Both the position numbers and the translations under genes were made by a program. The notes under the pieces were generated by a model, which ran no database searches, was not told where the DNA came from, and was given only the letters and a program-made list of their open reading frames with translations. Below are positions 52,133 through 60,131 of a stretch of 64,000 nt of DNA, piece after piece. Numbering within the stretch: position 1 is the stretch's first letter; each line of letters begins with the position of its first letter. Source of the stretch: Siccirubricoccus deserti (lineage in GTDB: Bacteria > Pseudomonadota > Alphaproteobacteria > Acetobacterales > Acetobacteraceae); the NCBI RefSeq assembly GCF_014283215.1, contig NZ_JACOMF010000005.1, positions 62,001 through 126,000 of the forward strand. The letters are read 5' to 3'.

Positions 52133-52851
52133 TGCGCCTCTCCGTGAATGTCGACCACGTCGCCACCCTCAGGAACGCCCGCGGCGGCGCCTTTCCCTGT
52201 CCGGTGGAGGCCGCCCGCTGCGCGGTGCGGGCCGGCGCCGATGGGGTGACCGTGCATCTGCGCGAGGACCGCCGCCACATCCGCGACCGCGACGTGGAAC
52301 GCATCTCGGCCGAGGTTGCCACCCGGCTGAATTTCGAGATGGCGGCGACCGAGGAGATGGTCGGCATCTGCCTCCGCCTGAAGCCGCCGGCCTGCTGCCT
52401 GGTGCCGGAGAAGCGCGCCGAGCTGACCACCGAAGGCGGGCTCGACGTGCTGCGCAGCGGCCCCGCCCTCGGCGAGGCGGTGAAGCGTCTGGCCGGCGCC
52501 GGCATCGAGGTCTCGATCTTCATCGAGGCCGATGCGGCGCAGATCGAGGCCGCCGCCCGGCTCGGCGCCCAGGCGATCGAGCTGCATACCGGCACCTACG
52601 CCGATGCCACGCCGGCGGCCCGGGCGCCGCAGCTCGAACGGCTGAAGGCCGGGGCGGCGGCGGCGGCGGCGGCGGGCCTCGCCTGCCATGCCGGGCACGG
52701 GCTGACCTATGACACCATCGGCCCGATCGCCGCCATGCCGCAGGTGGCGGAGGTCTCGATCGGCCATTTCATCATCTCGCAGAGCATCTTCGAGGGGTTG
52801 CCGAGCGTGGTGCACCGCTTCCGCCGGCTGATCACCGAAGCCCGCGGGTAG
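52132..52851 (+). CDS. pdxJ: Pyridoxine 5'-phosphate synthase
   Basis: 239 residues. LSVNVDHVATLRNARGG, VTVHLREDRRHIRDRDV, NFEMAATEEM and LVPEKRAELTTEGGLDV are the classic PdxJ blocks, ending with HAGHGLTYDT and EVSIGHFIIS. It condenses deoxyxylulose 5-phosphate with the PdxA product to pyridoxine phosphate. It begins on the last base of the pdxA stop. A two-hairpin repeat follows the gene. Confidence 0.97.
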   Translation: MRLSVNVDHVATLRNARGGAFPCPVEAARCAVRAGADGVTVHLREDRRHIRDRDVERISAEVATRLNFEMAATEEMVGICLRLKPPACCLVPEKRAELTTEGGLDVLRSGPALGEAVKRLAGAGIEVSIFIEADAAQIEAAARLGAQAIELHTGTYADATPAARAPQLERLKAGAAAAAAAGLACHAGHGLTYDTIGPIAAMPQVAEVSIGHFIISQSIFEGLPSVVHRFRRLITEARG

Positions 52852-52933
52852 CTGCCTCCACGCCCGCGGGCGTTACCGCCCTCCGGCGGTCCGCTCCAAC
52901 AGGGCGTGGAAGAACGGTGGTCGCACCCCACAC

Positions 52934-53013
52934 GTCAGGCGCGGGCTTGGCCCGCGCCTCCGATGCCGGCGGAAAGCCAACGACCTGGGACGGCCGGGCC
53001 ACGCCCGGCCATG
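52934..53013. repeat. Two-hairpin intergenic repeat, copy 5
   Basis: GCGCGGGCTTGGCCCGCGC hairpin near 52938-52957 and CGGCCGGGCCACGCCCGGCC near 52990-53010. It lies between tandem plus-strand genes, pdxJ and the iron-sulfur subunit. Confidence 0.65.
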
Positions 53014-53124
53014 AGGGGTTGTGGTGGCGTTCACGCCCGGCAGCGGATTCCTTCGCGGCCTTGCCGAGGCTTGCCGCCGTCCGCCGGGCACGGGATGCTC
53101 CGCCCCAAAATACGGAGGGGCGGC

Positions 53125-53586
53125 ATGGTGGAATTCACCCTGAACGGCGCGGCGGTGGCGCTGGACGTGCCGTCCGAGGCATCGCTGCTGCAGGCGCTAC
53201 GCGGCCCCGCCGGACTCTCCGGCCCCCGCTTCGGCTGCGGCGACGAGCAATGCGGCAGCTGCATGGTGCTGGTGGATGGCAAGCCTGCCTATGCCTGCAC
53301 CCTCTCCGTCGCGGCCGCTGTCGGACGGGCGGTGACGACAGTGGAAGGCCTCGGCACCCCGGACGCGCCGCACCCGCTGCAGACGGCTTTCCTGGCCGAG
53401 CAGGCTGGGCAATGCGGCTACTGCCTCTCCGGCATCCTGGTCAGCGCCGCGGCGCTGCTGGCGCGGGATCCCGCCCCGGATGAGGCGGCGATCCGCGCCG
53501 CCCTCGACCCGCACCTCTGCCGCTGCGGCAGCCACAACCGGATCATTCGCGCGGTGCGCCGCGCGGCGCGGGAGATGGCGGCATGA
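53125..53586 (+). CDS. 2Fe-2S subunit of molybdenum hydroxylase (IorA/xanthine-oxidase type)
   Basis: 153 residues. The plant-type ferredoxin cluster is CGDEQCGSC with a later Cys in AYACTL; the second cluster is CGYCLSG with CRCG. This is the small subunit of the xanthine-oxidase family as in isoquinoline 1-oxidoreductase or nicotinate dehydrogenase. It carries electrons from the molybdenum centre of the next gene product. GGAGGGG precedes the ATG. The next gene overlaps by four bases (ATGA). No FAD subunit is adjacent, as in IorAB. Confidence 0.93.
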   Translation: MVEFTLNGAAVALDVPSEASLLQALRGPAGLSGPRFGCGDEQCGSCMVLVDGKPAYACTLSVAAAVGRAVTTVEGLGTPDAPHPLQTAFLAEQAGQCGYCLSGILVSAAALLARDPAPDEAAIRAALDPHLCRCGSHNRIIRAVRRAAREMAA

Positions 53587-55748
53587 GCCCGGCGAAGGAG
53601 CCTGGCGCCTCGCCCCAGGGCAGCGGCTTCGCCGCCGTCACCGCCGCGCCGCCGCCGGGGGCGCCGACGCTGCCCGGCAGCCTCAACGGCAACCGCCTTC
53701 TGTCGCACTGGCTCGGCTTTCATGCCGATGGAAAGGTCACCATCACCCCCGGCAAGGTGGAGCTGGGGCAGGGGATTCTCACCACCCTCAGCCAGATCGC
53801 CGCCGATGAGCTGGACGTGGATTTCACCCGCGTCACCGCCCGCGCCGCGGCGACGCCGGACAGCCCGGATGAGGGCGTGACCAGCGGCAGCCTCTCCACC
53901 CAGGACAGCGGCAGCGCGATGCGCCATGCCTGCGCCGCGGCGCGGGCGATCTTCCTGCAGGTGGTGGCGCAGCGCACCGGCATCCCGGTCGAGGACATCA
54001 CCATCGAGGATGGCATCTTCCACGGCCCGGCCGGGGAGATCGGCAGCTACTGGGCACTGGCCGATGCTGCGCTGCTGGAGACCGAGGCGCCGCCCGAGGT
54101 CACGCCGAAGCCCGCTTCGGCACGACGCATCGCCGGCACCTCCGTGCCGCGCATCGACCTGCCGGACAAGGTCTTCGGCGCGGCGCGCTACGTCCATGAC
54201 CTGCGCCTGCCGGGCCTGCTGCACGCCCGCGTGGTCCGCCCGCCGTCGCGCGGCGCGGTACTGACCATGCTGCGCGATGGCCCGCTGCCAGGCGAGGCGC
54301 GGGTGGTGCGCGACGGCAGCTTCCTCGCCGTTCTCGCCGCCACCGAATGGGATGCGGAGGCGGCGGCGACCCGCCTCGCCGCCCGCGCCGAATGGGCGGA
54401 GCGCGACACTTTGCCGGAGGCCACCACCCTGCCCGACTGGCTGCGCGAGGCCGCCGCGCGCGGCGAGCGCAGCGCCGTCGTGCAACGCGGCGACCCCGCC
54501 GCCGGCGTCACCCGCTGGCTGAAGCGCAGCTTCCACCGGCCCTACATCGCCCATGCCTCCATCGCCCCTTCCTGCGCCGTGGCGCGCTGGCAGGACGGGA
54601 GCGTGGAGGTCTGGAGCCATAGCCAGGGCCCCTACAACCTCCGCGCCGATCTGGCGAAGACGCTGAAATGCCCGGCGGAGCGCATCACCGTCCGCCATAT
54701 GGAAGGTGCCGGCTGCTACGGCCATAACGGCGCCGACGACGTGGCGCTGGATGCGGTGCTGGCGGCGCGGGCGGTGCCCGGCGTGCCGGTGCGGCTGCTG
54801 TGGAGCCGGGCGGAGGAGCTGGGCTGGTCGCCCTTCTCCCCCGGCATGCTGGTGGAGATCGAGGCCGGCACCGACGCCACCGGCACGCTGGTGGGCTGGC
54901 GCAGCCACATCATCAGCAACGGCCATTCCTCCCGCCCCGGCCGGGCGCCGGAGCCGACCCTGCTCTCGGCCTCCATGTTGGCCGAGCCTTTCCCGGTGAA
55001 GCCCAGCATCAACCCGCCGATGTCCGGCGGCGGCGGGGCGCCGCGCAACGGCGTGCCGCTCTACCGCATTCCCGGCATGGACATCGCCACCACGAGGCTG
55101 CTGGAGATGCCGATCCGCGCCTCCGCGCTGCGCGGACTCGGCGCCACCTTGAACGTCTGGTCGATCGAGAGCGTGATGGATGAGCTGGCCGGGCAGGCCG
55201 GCGCCGATCCGCTCGACTACCGGCTGCGCCACCTGGACGACGGGCGCGCCGCCGCGGTGCTGACCCGCGTGGCGGAGATGGCCGGCTGGGCGAAGCGGGT
55301 GAAGCGCGAGGGATGGGGCCTTGGCCTCGGCATGGCGCGCTACAAGAACCTCGGCGGCTGGGCCGCCGTGGTGGCGGAGGTGGAGGCGTGCGAGCGGGTG
55401 TTCTGCCGAAGGCTCTGGATCGCCGGCGATGTCGGCGAGGTGGTGAACCCGGATGGTGTCGCCAACCAGTACGAGGGCGGCGCCATCCACGGCACCAGCG
55501 TCGCGCTGCTGGAGCAGGTGCGCTTCGACCGCCGCCGCGTCACCAGCGACAGCTGGGAGGACTACCCGATCCTCCGCTTCTCCGAGGTGCCGCGGGTGGA
55601 GGTTGCGTTCATCGACCGGCCGGAGCAGCCCTTCCTCGGCGCCGGTGAAGCCAGCATGGCGCCGACCATCGCGGCCATCGGCAATGCCATCACCGACGCG
55701 CTGGGTGTGCGGCCCTCGCGGTTGCCGTTTACGCCGGATAACCTCTGA
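53583..55748 (+). CDS. Molybdopterin-cytosine-dinucleotide subunit of aldehyde/N-heteroaromatic hydroxylase (IorB-like)
   Basis: 721 residues, the large subunit of the same enzyme. The start region GKVTITPGKVELGQGILTTL, the second large domain after RIAGTSVPRIDLPDKVFGAA, and the C-terminal FLGAGEASMAPTIAAIGNAI, whose Glu is the catalytic base of the family, are all there. The IorB-like group hydroxylates N-heteroaromatic rings or aldehydes with water as oxygen source. No cytochrome c domain is fused, and no cytochrome gene is next to it, so the electron acceptor is unclear. A perfect hairpin directly follows the stop. Confidence 0.9.
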   Translation: MSPAKEPGASPQGSGFAAVTAAPPPGAPTLPGSLNGNRLLSHWLGFHADGKVTITPGKVELGQGILTTLSQIAADELDVDFTRVTARAAATPDSPDEGVTSGSLSTQDSGSAMRHACAAARAIFLQVVAQRTGIPVEDITIEDGIFHGPAGEIGSYWALADAALLETEAPPEVTPKPASARRIAGTSVPRIDLPDKVFGAARYVHDLRLPGLLHARVVRPPSRGAVLTMLRDGPLPGEARVVRDGSFLAVLAATEWDAEAAATRLAARAEWAERDTLPEATTLPDWLREAAARGERSAVVQRGDPAAGVTRWLKRSFHRPYIAHASIAPSCAVARWQDGSVEVWSHSQGPYNLRADLAKTLKCPAERITVRHMEGAGCYGHNGADDVALDAVLAARAVPGVPVRLLWSRAEELGWSPFSPGMLVEIEAGTDATGTLVGWRSHIISNGHSSRPGRAPEPTLLSASMLAEPFPVKPSINPPMSGGGGAPRNGVPLYRIPGMDIATTRLLEMPIRASALRGLGATLNVWSIESVMDELAGQAGADPLDYRLRHLDDGRAAAVLTRVAEMAGWAKRVKREGWGLGLGMARYKNLGGWAAVVAEVEACERVFCRRLWIAGDVGEVVNPDGVANQYEGGAIHGTSVALLEQVRFDRRRVTSDSWEDYPILRFSEVPRVEVAFIDRPEQPFLGAGEASMAPTIAAIGNAITDALGVRPSRLPFTPDNL

Positions 55749-55771
55749 CGAGAGGGGCGCCGCCCCTCTCG
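55749..55771 (+). terminator. Hairpin terminator-like sequence after the hydroxylase genes
   Basis: CGAGAGGGGCG-C-CGCCCCTCTCG, a perfect 11-bp stem with a one-base loop as written, starting right after the stop codon. No T-run follows closely (GTTTTTGG is about 25 bases on), so it may only stabilise mRNA ends. Confidence 0.5.
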
Positions 55772-55820
55772 TGCCCGCTCCGCCAGAGGCCGGAAGGTTT
55801 TTGGAAGCCATGAGTTGGCC

Positions 55821-56725
55821 ATGACGATCAGCATCACGCTTGCCTGCACGCTCAGCGATCGGGCCCGGCCGATCCTGGATGAGGGCATCAGCATCCGGGC
55901 ATCCGTCTCACGGCGCTGCCGGGAGAGCCGGGGGGCATCTTCCGCCGCGCCCTGCGCGACCGCGCCTCCGAAATCTCCGAACTCTCCAAGGGTTCGCACA
56001 TCGTCAGCACGGCACGCGGCGACAGCCCCTATGTCGGCGTGCCCGTCTTCCTCTCCCGCGGCATCCGCACGCCGGCCGAGTTGGCGGGGAAGACCATCGG
56101 CCTGCCGGAATGCCAGCAGACCGCCGCCCTCTGGGTCCGCGGCATGTTGCGGGAGCACTACGGGGCCGACACGCGCCGCATCGCCTGGCGCACCGGCGGG
56201 GAGCGGATGCCGATCACCCTGCCGCCGGGCTTCGACGTGAGGCCACAGGGCGAGGGCCTGCCAGAGGCCCTGGCTTCCGGTCGCGTCGATGCGCTGGCCG
56301 CCACGCGCCCGCCCGCCTGTCTGCTGGACGGCCCCGCCCCGGTCGCCCGGCTCCGGCCTGACACGCACGCGGAGGAGATCGCCTGGCACCGGGCGACGGG
56401 GTTCTTCCCCATCATGCGTTGCCTGGCGGTGCGGAAGGATGTGGCGGGGCGCCGCCCCTGGCTGCCGGTGGAACTGCACCGCGCCTTCTGCAAGGCGCGC
56501 GCGCTGTCGCTGGCGGAGCTGCAGCTGACCAAGGTGCTGCGGGTCTCGCTGCCCTGGATCGCCAATGCCTATGCCGAGCAGGCGGCAATCATGGGCGGCA
56601 ACCCCTGGCCCTATGGCTTCGCCCGCAATTGCACCGAGATGGAGGCGATGATCCGCTACGCCGTGGCCGATAGGATGGCAGCGGAGGCGCTGTTCCACCC
56701 GAGCACCCTGGCGGAACCCACATGA
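55821..56725 (+). pseudogene. 4,5-dihydroxyphthalate decarboxylase-like/binding protein gene, frameshifted
   Basis: Begins MTISITLACTLSDRARPILD and is clearly one gene of about 301 residues, but the frame breaks near 55895. The bases AGCATCCGGGCATC lack one C of an expected CCC; adding it restores PGIRLTALPGEPGG and then SPYVGVPVFLSRG onward. The remaining 228 residues read LPECQQTAALWVRG, FFPIMRCLAVRKDV and NPWPYGFARN, the pattern of 4,5-dihydroxyphthalate decarboxylases, a periplasmic-binding-like fold. Without repair only the C-terminal part could be made, from an ATG at 56039. It overlaps the monooxygenase start (ATGA). Decay or a sequence error cannot be told apart here. Confidence 0.75.
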
Positions 56726-57903
56726 GCGAGCCGATTCTGATCGCCGGCGGCGGCATCGGCGGGCTTGGCGCCGCGCTGGCACTGGCGCGCGCCGGCCATC
56801 CGGTGCGGCTGTTCGAGCGTGGTGCCGAATTCCGCGAGCTTGGCGCCGGCATCCAGCTCGGCCCCAATGTTTTCGGCATGTTCGACCGCCTCGGCGTGCG
56901 CGCCGCCATGGAGGCGCAGGCGGCCTTCCCCAAGGCGCTGGTGATGCGCTGCGCGATCCATGGCCACGAGATCGCCCGCATCCCGCTGGAAGGCATGCCG
57001 GCGCGCTATGGCAACCCCTACGCCGTCATCCATCGCGGCGACATGCTGGAGGCGCTGCTCGCCGCCTGCCGCACCACGCCCGGCGTCTCGCTCGAGACCA
57101 GCCGCACCGTCACCGGCTACGAGCAGGATGCGGCGGGGGTGACCTTGCGCTTCGAATCGGGTGGGCCGGTGCGCGGCGCCGCGCTGGTCGGTGCCGACGG
57201 ACTCTGGAGCCGCATCCGCGCGCAACTCCTGGGTGACGGCCCGCCTGTCGTCTCCGGCCACATTGCCTATCGCGCGGTGCTGCCGATGGCCGAGGTGCCT
57301 GAGGGTATTCCGCGCAACATCGTCCAGCTCTGGGCCGGGCCGCGGCTGCATCTGGTGCATTACCCGCTGCGCCGGGGCGAGCTGATGAACCTTGTCGCCG
57401 TCTTCCACTCCGACCGCTACGAGGAGGGCTGGGACCAGGCCGGCGACACCGCCCTGCTGTGGGAGCATTTCGCGGGCACGCGGCCGGAGGTGCGGGCGAT
57501 GCTCGGGAAGATCGACGCCTGGCGCTTCTGGGTGCTCTGCGATCGCGAGCCGCAGCGCGGCTGGTCGGAGGGGCGGGTGGCGCTGCTGGGCGACGCGGCG
57601 CATCCGATGCTGCAGTATCTGGCGCAGGGCGCGAACATGGCGCTGGAGGATGCGGTCTGCCTCGCCGACCAGCTCGCCCTGCATGGCGACATCCCGCGGG
57701 CGCTGGCGGAATACGAGGCGCAGCGGGTGCTGCGCACCGGCCGGGTGCAGACCACGGCCCGCATCTTCGGCGAGATCTATCATGCGGCGGGGGTGCGGGC
57801 GGAGCTGCGCGACCAATGGCTGGCCGGGCGCGACCCGGCGACGGCGCGGGAGGGCATGGCCTGGCTCTACGACCGTCCGCGCTGGCCGGGGGAGCCGGGC
57901 TGA
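56722..57903 (+). CDS. FAD-dependent monooxygenase (3-hydroxybenzoate 6-hydroxylase/salicylate hydroxylase type)
   Basis: 393 residues. The dinucleotide motif is IAGGGIGGLGAALALARAG; the group A hydroxylase signatures are ALVGADGLWSRIR and VALLGDAAHPMLQYLAQGAN with MALEDA. GAGIQLGPN near the N-terminus is typical of aromatic-acid hydroxylases. With NAD(P)H and O2 it should add a hydroxyl group to an aromatic or N-heteroaromatic acid. The ring substrate is unknown. It overlaps the upstream gene by four bases and precedes a Bug-type binding protein. Confidence 0.9.
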   Translation: MSEPILIAGGGIGGLGAALALARAGHPVRLFERGAEFRELGAGIQLGPNVFGMFDRLGVRAAMEAQAAFPKALVMRCAIHGHEIARIPLEGMPARYGNPYAVIHRGDMLEALLAACRTTPGVSLETSRTVTGYEQDAAGVTLRFESGGPVRGAALVGADGLWSRIRAQLLGDGPPVVSGHIAYRAVLPMAEVPEGIPRNIVQLWAGPRLHLVHYPLRRGELMNLVAVFHSDRYEEGWDQAGDTALLWEHFAGTRPEVRAMLGKIDAWRFWVLCDREPQRGWSEGRVALLGDAAHPMLQYLAQGANMALEDAVCLADQLALHGDIPRALAEYEAQRVLRTGRVQTTARIFGEIYHAAGVRAELRDQWLAGRDPATAREGMAWLYDRPRWPGEPG

Positions 57904-58159
57904 CCTCTGCGACTGTCAGGCCGGGGCTCCTACCGGCGGCATGACTGTTCCATTCATGCCGAGGCCGCGACCGGTGCCCGCCGGTCGCGCAAGGCGCGGC
58001 GCATGACGAACGAGGGCCGGTTGATCGGCCGCGCCGCCCGTGAGTGTGGTTGCCCGGGCAGGCGCTGCCCTGGCCAGGCCGGTCATGGGCTGGCAGCATC
58101 GGCGAAACCCCGGCGCAGGCTCCGCCCGCGCCCCAAGCGAAGGGAATGCCGGAAACCCC

Positions 58160-59158
58160 ATGACCCATGCTTCTGCTCTCTCGCGCCGGGGCCTGGCGCT
58201 GCTCGCCGCCGCGCCGGCTCTCGGCCGGCTGACGACGCCGCGCGCCGCCGCGGCGCAGGACATCGCCTGGCCGACCCGTCCGCTGCGTGCCCTGGTCGCC
58301 TTCCCCGCCGGCAGCGGCACCGACTCCCTGGCGCGCTTCTATGGCGAGCGGCTTACGCGCGCCCTCGGCCAGCCGGTGCCGGTGGAGAACATGGGCGGGG
58401 CGAACGGCGTCATCGCCACCCGCGCCGCGGCACGCGCAGCGCCGGATGGCACCACCATGTTCTTCGGCACGGTCTCCACCCATGCCGCCAACCCGAATCT
58501 GCTGCGTGAGCCGGGCTTCGACCCGATCAAGGATTTCGCGCCGGTCTCGCTCATCACCATCAACGCCCTGGCGCTGCTGGTGCGGGCGGATTTCCCGGCG
58601 CGCACCCTGCAGGAGTTCATCGCCCGGGCGCGGAGCGCGGAGAACCCGCTGAATTACGGCATCGGCAATGCCGGCGGCATCGGGGGGACGCATCTGCTGC
58701 GCCAGGCCACCGGCATCCGCGGCGAGCAGATCGCCTATCGCGGCACGCCGGCGGCGATCACCGACCTGCTCGGCGGACGGCTGGACTTCATGGTGGTCGA
58801 CCTCGGCCCGGCGGTGACGCATCTGCGCGCCGGCACACTGCGGGCGCTGGCGGTGACCACGCCGCAGCGGATCGACTTGCTGCCCGATGTGCCGACGATG
58901 CAGGAGGGCGGGCTGGCCGGCTACGATTTCGCCTCCTGGAATGCGGTGTGGATGCCGGCGCGGACCCCGGCGCCGATCATCGCCCGGCTGAACCGCGAGA
59001 TCGTTGCGATCGGCGAAAGCGCCGAGGCGAAGCGCTTCGCCGCCGCCATGGGCGTCACCTCCACGACCAGCACGCCGGAGGCGCTGGAGGCCTTCACCCG
59101 GCGGGAGTTGGCGCTCTGGGAGCGGATCGTGGCGGAGGCGGGGATTCCGAAGGAATGA
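58160..59158 (+). CDS. Tripartite tricarboxylate transporter substrate-binding protein (Bug family)
   Basis: 332 residues. A Tat/Sec-like leader (SRRGLALLAAAPALGRLT then AAAAQD) precedes the Bug fold: RPLRALVAFPAGSGTDSLAR, VPVENMGGANGVIATRAAA, YGIGNAGGIGGTHLLRQATG and PDVPTMQEGGLAGYDF. These periplasmic proteins bind carboxylated or aromatic solutes for TctAB-type transporters, but no tctA or tctB is nearby, as is usual for this very large family. The ATG at 58160 starts the leader. Position suggests uptake of the substrate for the neighbouring enzymes. Confidence 0.92.
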   Translation: MTHASALSRRGLALLAAAPALGRLTTPRAAAAQDIAWPTRPLRALVAFPAGSGTDSLARFYGERLTRALGQPVPVENMGGANGVIATRAAARAAPDGTTMFFGTVSTHAANPNLLREPGFDPIKDFAPVSLITINALALLVRADFPARTLQEFIARARSAENPLNYGIGNAGGIGGTHLLRQATGIRGEQIAYRGTPAAITDLLGGRLDFMVVDLGPAVTHLRAGTLRALAVTTPQRIDLLPDVPTMQEGGLAGYDFASWNAVWMPARTPAPIIARLNREIVAIGESAEAKRFAAAMGVTSTTSTPEALEAFTRRELALWERIVAEAGIPKE

Positions 59159-59235
59159 GCCGGGCTCGCTGACGCCGGCGGCTCGGGGATGGCAGACTGA
59201 GGGCAGTGACATGCAATCGCGGGAGGGCCAGGACC

Positions 59236-60006
59236 ATGAGCCGCTTCGACAGCTACGCCACGAGATACTCCTGCATCCGGATGCGGCGTGAGAACGGCAT
59301 CCTTGAAGTGCGGCTGCACACCGATGACGGACCACTGCGCTGGGGTCTGGTGCCGCATGGCGAACTGCCCGACGCCTTCGCCGACATCGCGCGCGACCGC
59401 GATAACCGCGTGGTGATCCTGACCGGGACGGGCGAGGAATTCTCCGGCATCCGCGCCACCGCCGGTACCCGGTCCCTGGCCCAGGGCATCACCGCCAACG
59501 CCTATGACCGGGTGCATTGGGAAGGCCGTGCCCTGCTGATGAACCTGCTGAATATCGAGGTGCCGGTGATCGCCGCCATCAACGGCCCGGCCTGGCGGCA
59601 TTGCGAGATCCCGCTGCTGTCGGACATCGTGCTGGCCTCCGACACCGCGGCCTTCCAGGATTCGGCGCATTTCATGTCCGGCATGCTGCCGGGTGACGGC
59701 ATGCACATCGTCATGCCACTGCTGATGGGCATGAACCGCGGCCGCTACTTCCTTCTAACCGGCCAGACGCTGTCCGCCCAGGAGGCGAAGGAGCTCGGTC
59801 TGGTGGCGGAGGTGCTGCCGCCGGACAAGGTGCTGGCCCGCGCCTGGGAACACGCCGAGGCGCTGGCGCAGAAGCCGACCCTGCTGCTGCGCTACACACG
59901 GCTGATGTTCACCGAATACCTGCGGAAGCGGATGCAGGATCTGCTCGGCTACGGCCTGGCGATGGAAGGGCTGGCGCTGATGGAGCAGACCGGGCCGGAG
60001 GAGTAG
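59236..60006 (+). CDS. Crotonase-superfamily hydrolase resembling 6-oxocamphor hydrolase
   Basis: 256 residues from ATG 59236, after GGGAGGGCCAGG. Crotonase fold: VVILTGTGEEFSG, NLLNIEVPVIAAINGP, LLSDIVLASDTAAFQDSAHF and NRGRYFLLTGQTLSAQEAKE. The match in wording and spacing to 6-oxocamphor hydrolase (a beta-diketone-cleaving crotonase), as I remember it, is close, including Trp-x-x-x-x-His in RWGLVPHGEL, the Asp-x-x-His of AFQDSAHF and the whole EVPVIAAINGP region. It lacks strong signs of a normal enoyl-CoA hydratase Glu pair. So C-C cleavage of a cyclic beta-diketone is plausible, though CoA substrates are not excluded. Confidence 0.8.
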   Translation: MSRFDSYATRYSCIRMRRENGILEVRLHTDDGPLRWGLVPHGELPDAFADIARDRDNRVVILTGTGEEFSGIRATAGTRSLAQGITANAYDRVHWEGRALLMNLLNIEVPVIAAINGPAWRHCEIPLLSDIVLASDTAAFQDSAHFMSGMLPGDGMHIVMPLLMGMNRGRYFLLTGQTLSAQEAKELGLVAEVLPPDKVLARAWEHAEALAQKPTLLLRYTRLMFTEYLRKRMQDLLGYGLAMEGLALMEQTGPEE

Positions 60007-60018
60007 CTGCGCCGCCAC

Positions 60019-60099
60019 ATCATGCACGGGCCTGACCCGTGTAGCCATTTTCGTTGTGGCGACAGTGGGTTGGATGGCCGGTCAAGCCCGGCCATGACG
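60019..60099. repeat. Two-hairpin intergenic repeat, copy 6
   Basis: CATGCACGGGCCTGACCCGTG and, about 40 bp on, GGATGGCCGGTCAAGCCCGG followed by CCATGACGG. It lies between the convergent crotonase and protease genes. Confidence 0.65.
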
Positions 60100-60131
60100 G
60101 GTCGGGGACGGTCACGCCCCTCCGCATCCCG

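Noticed and set aside
55749-55771. Calling this a standard rho-independent terminator
   Set aside because: The hairpin is perfect but there is no T-run directly after it, so only a terminator-like label at moderate confidence is given.
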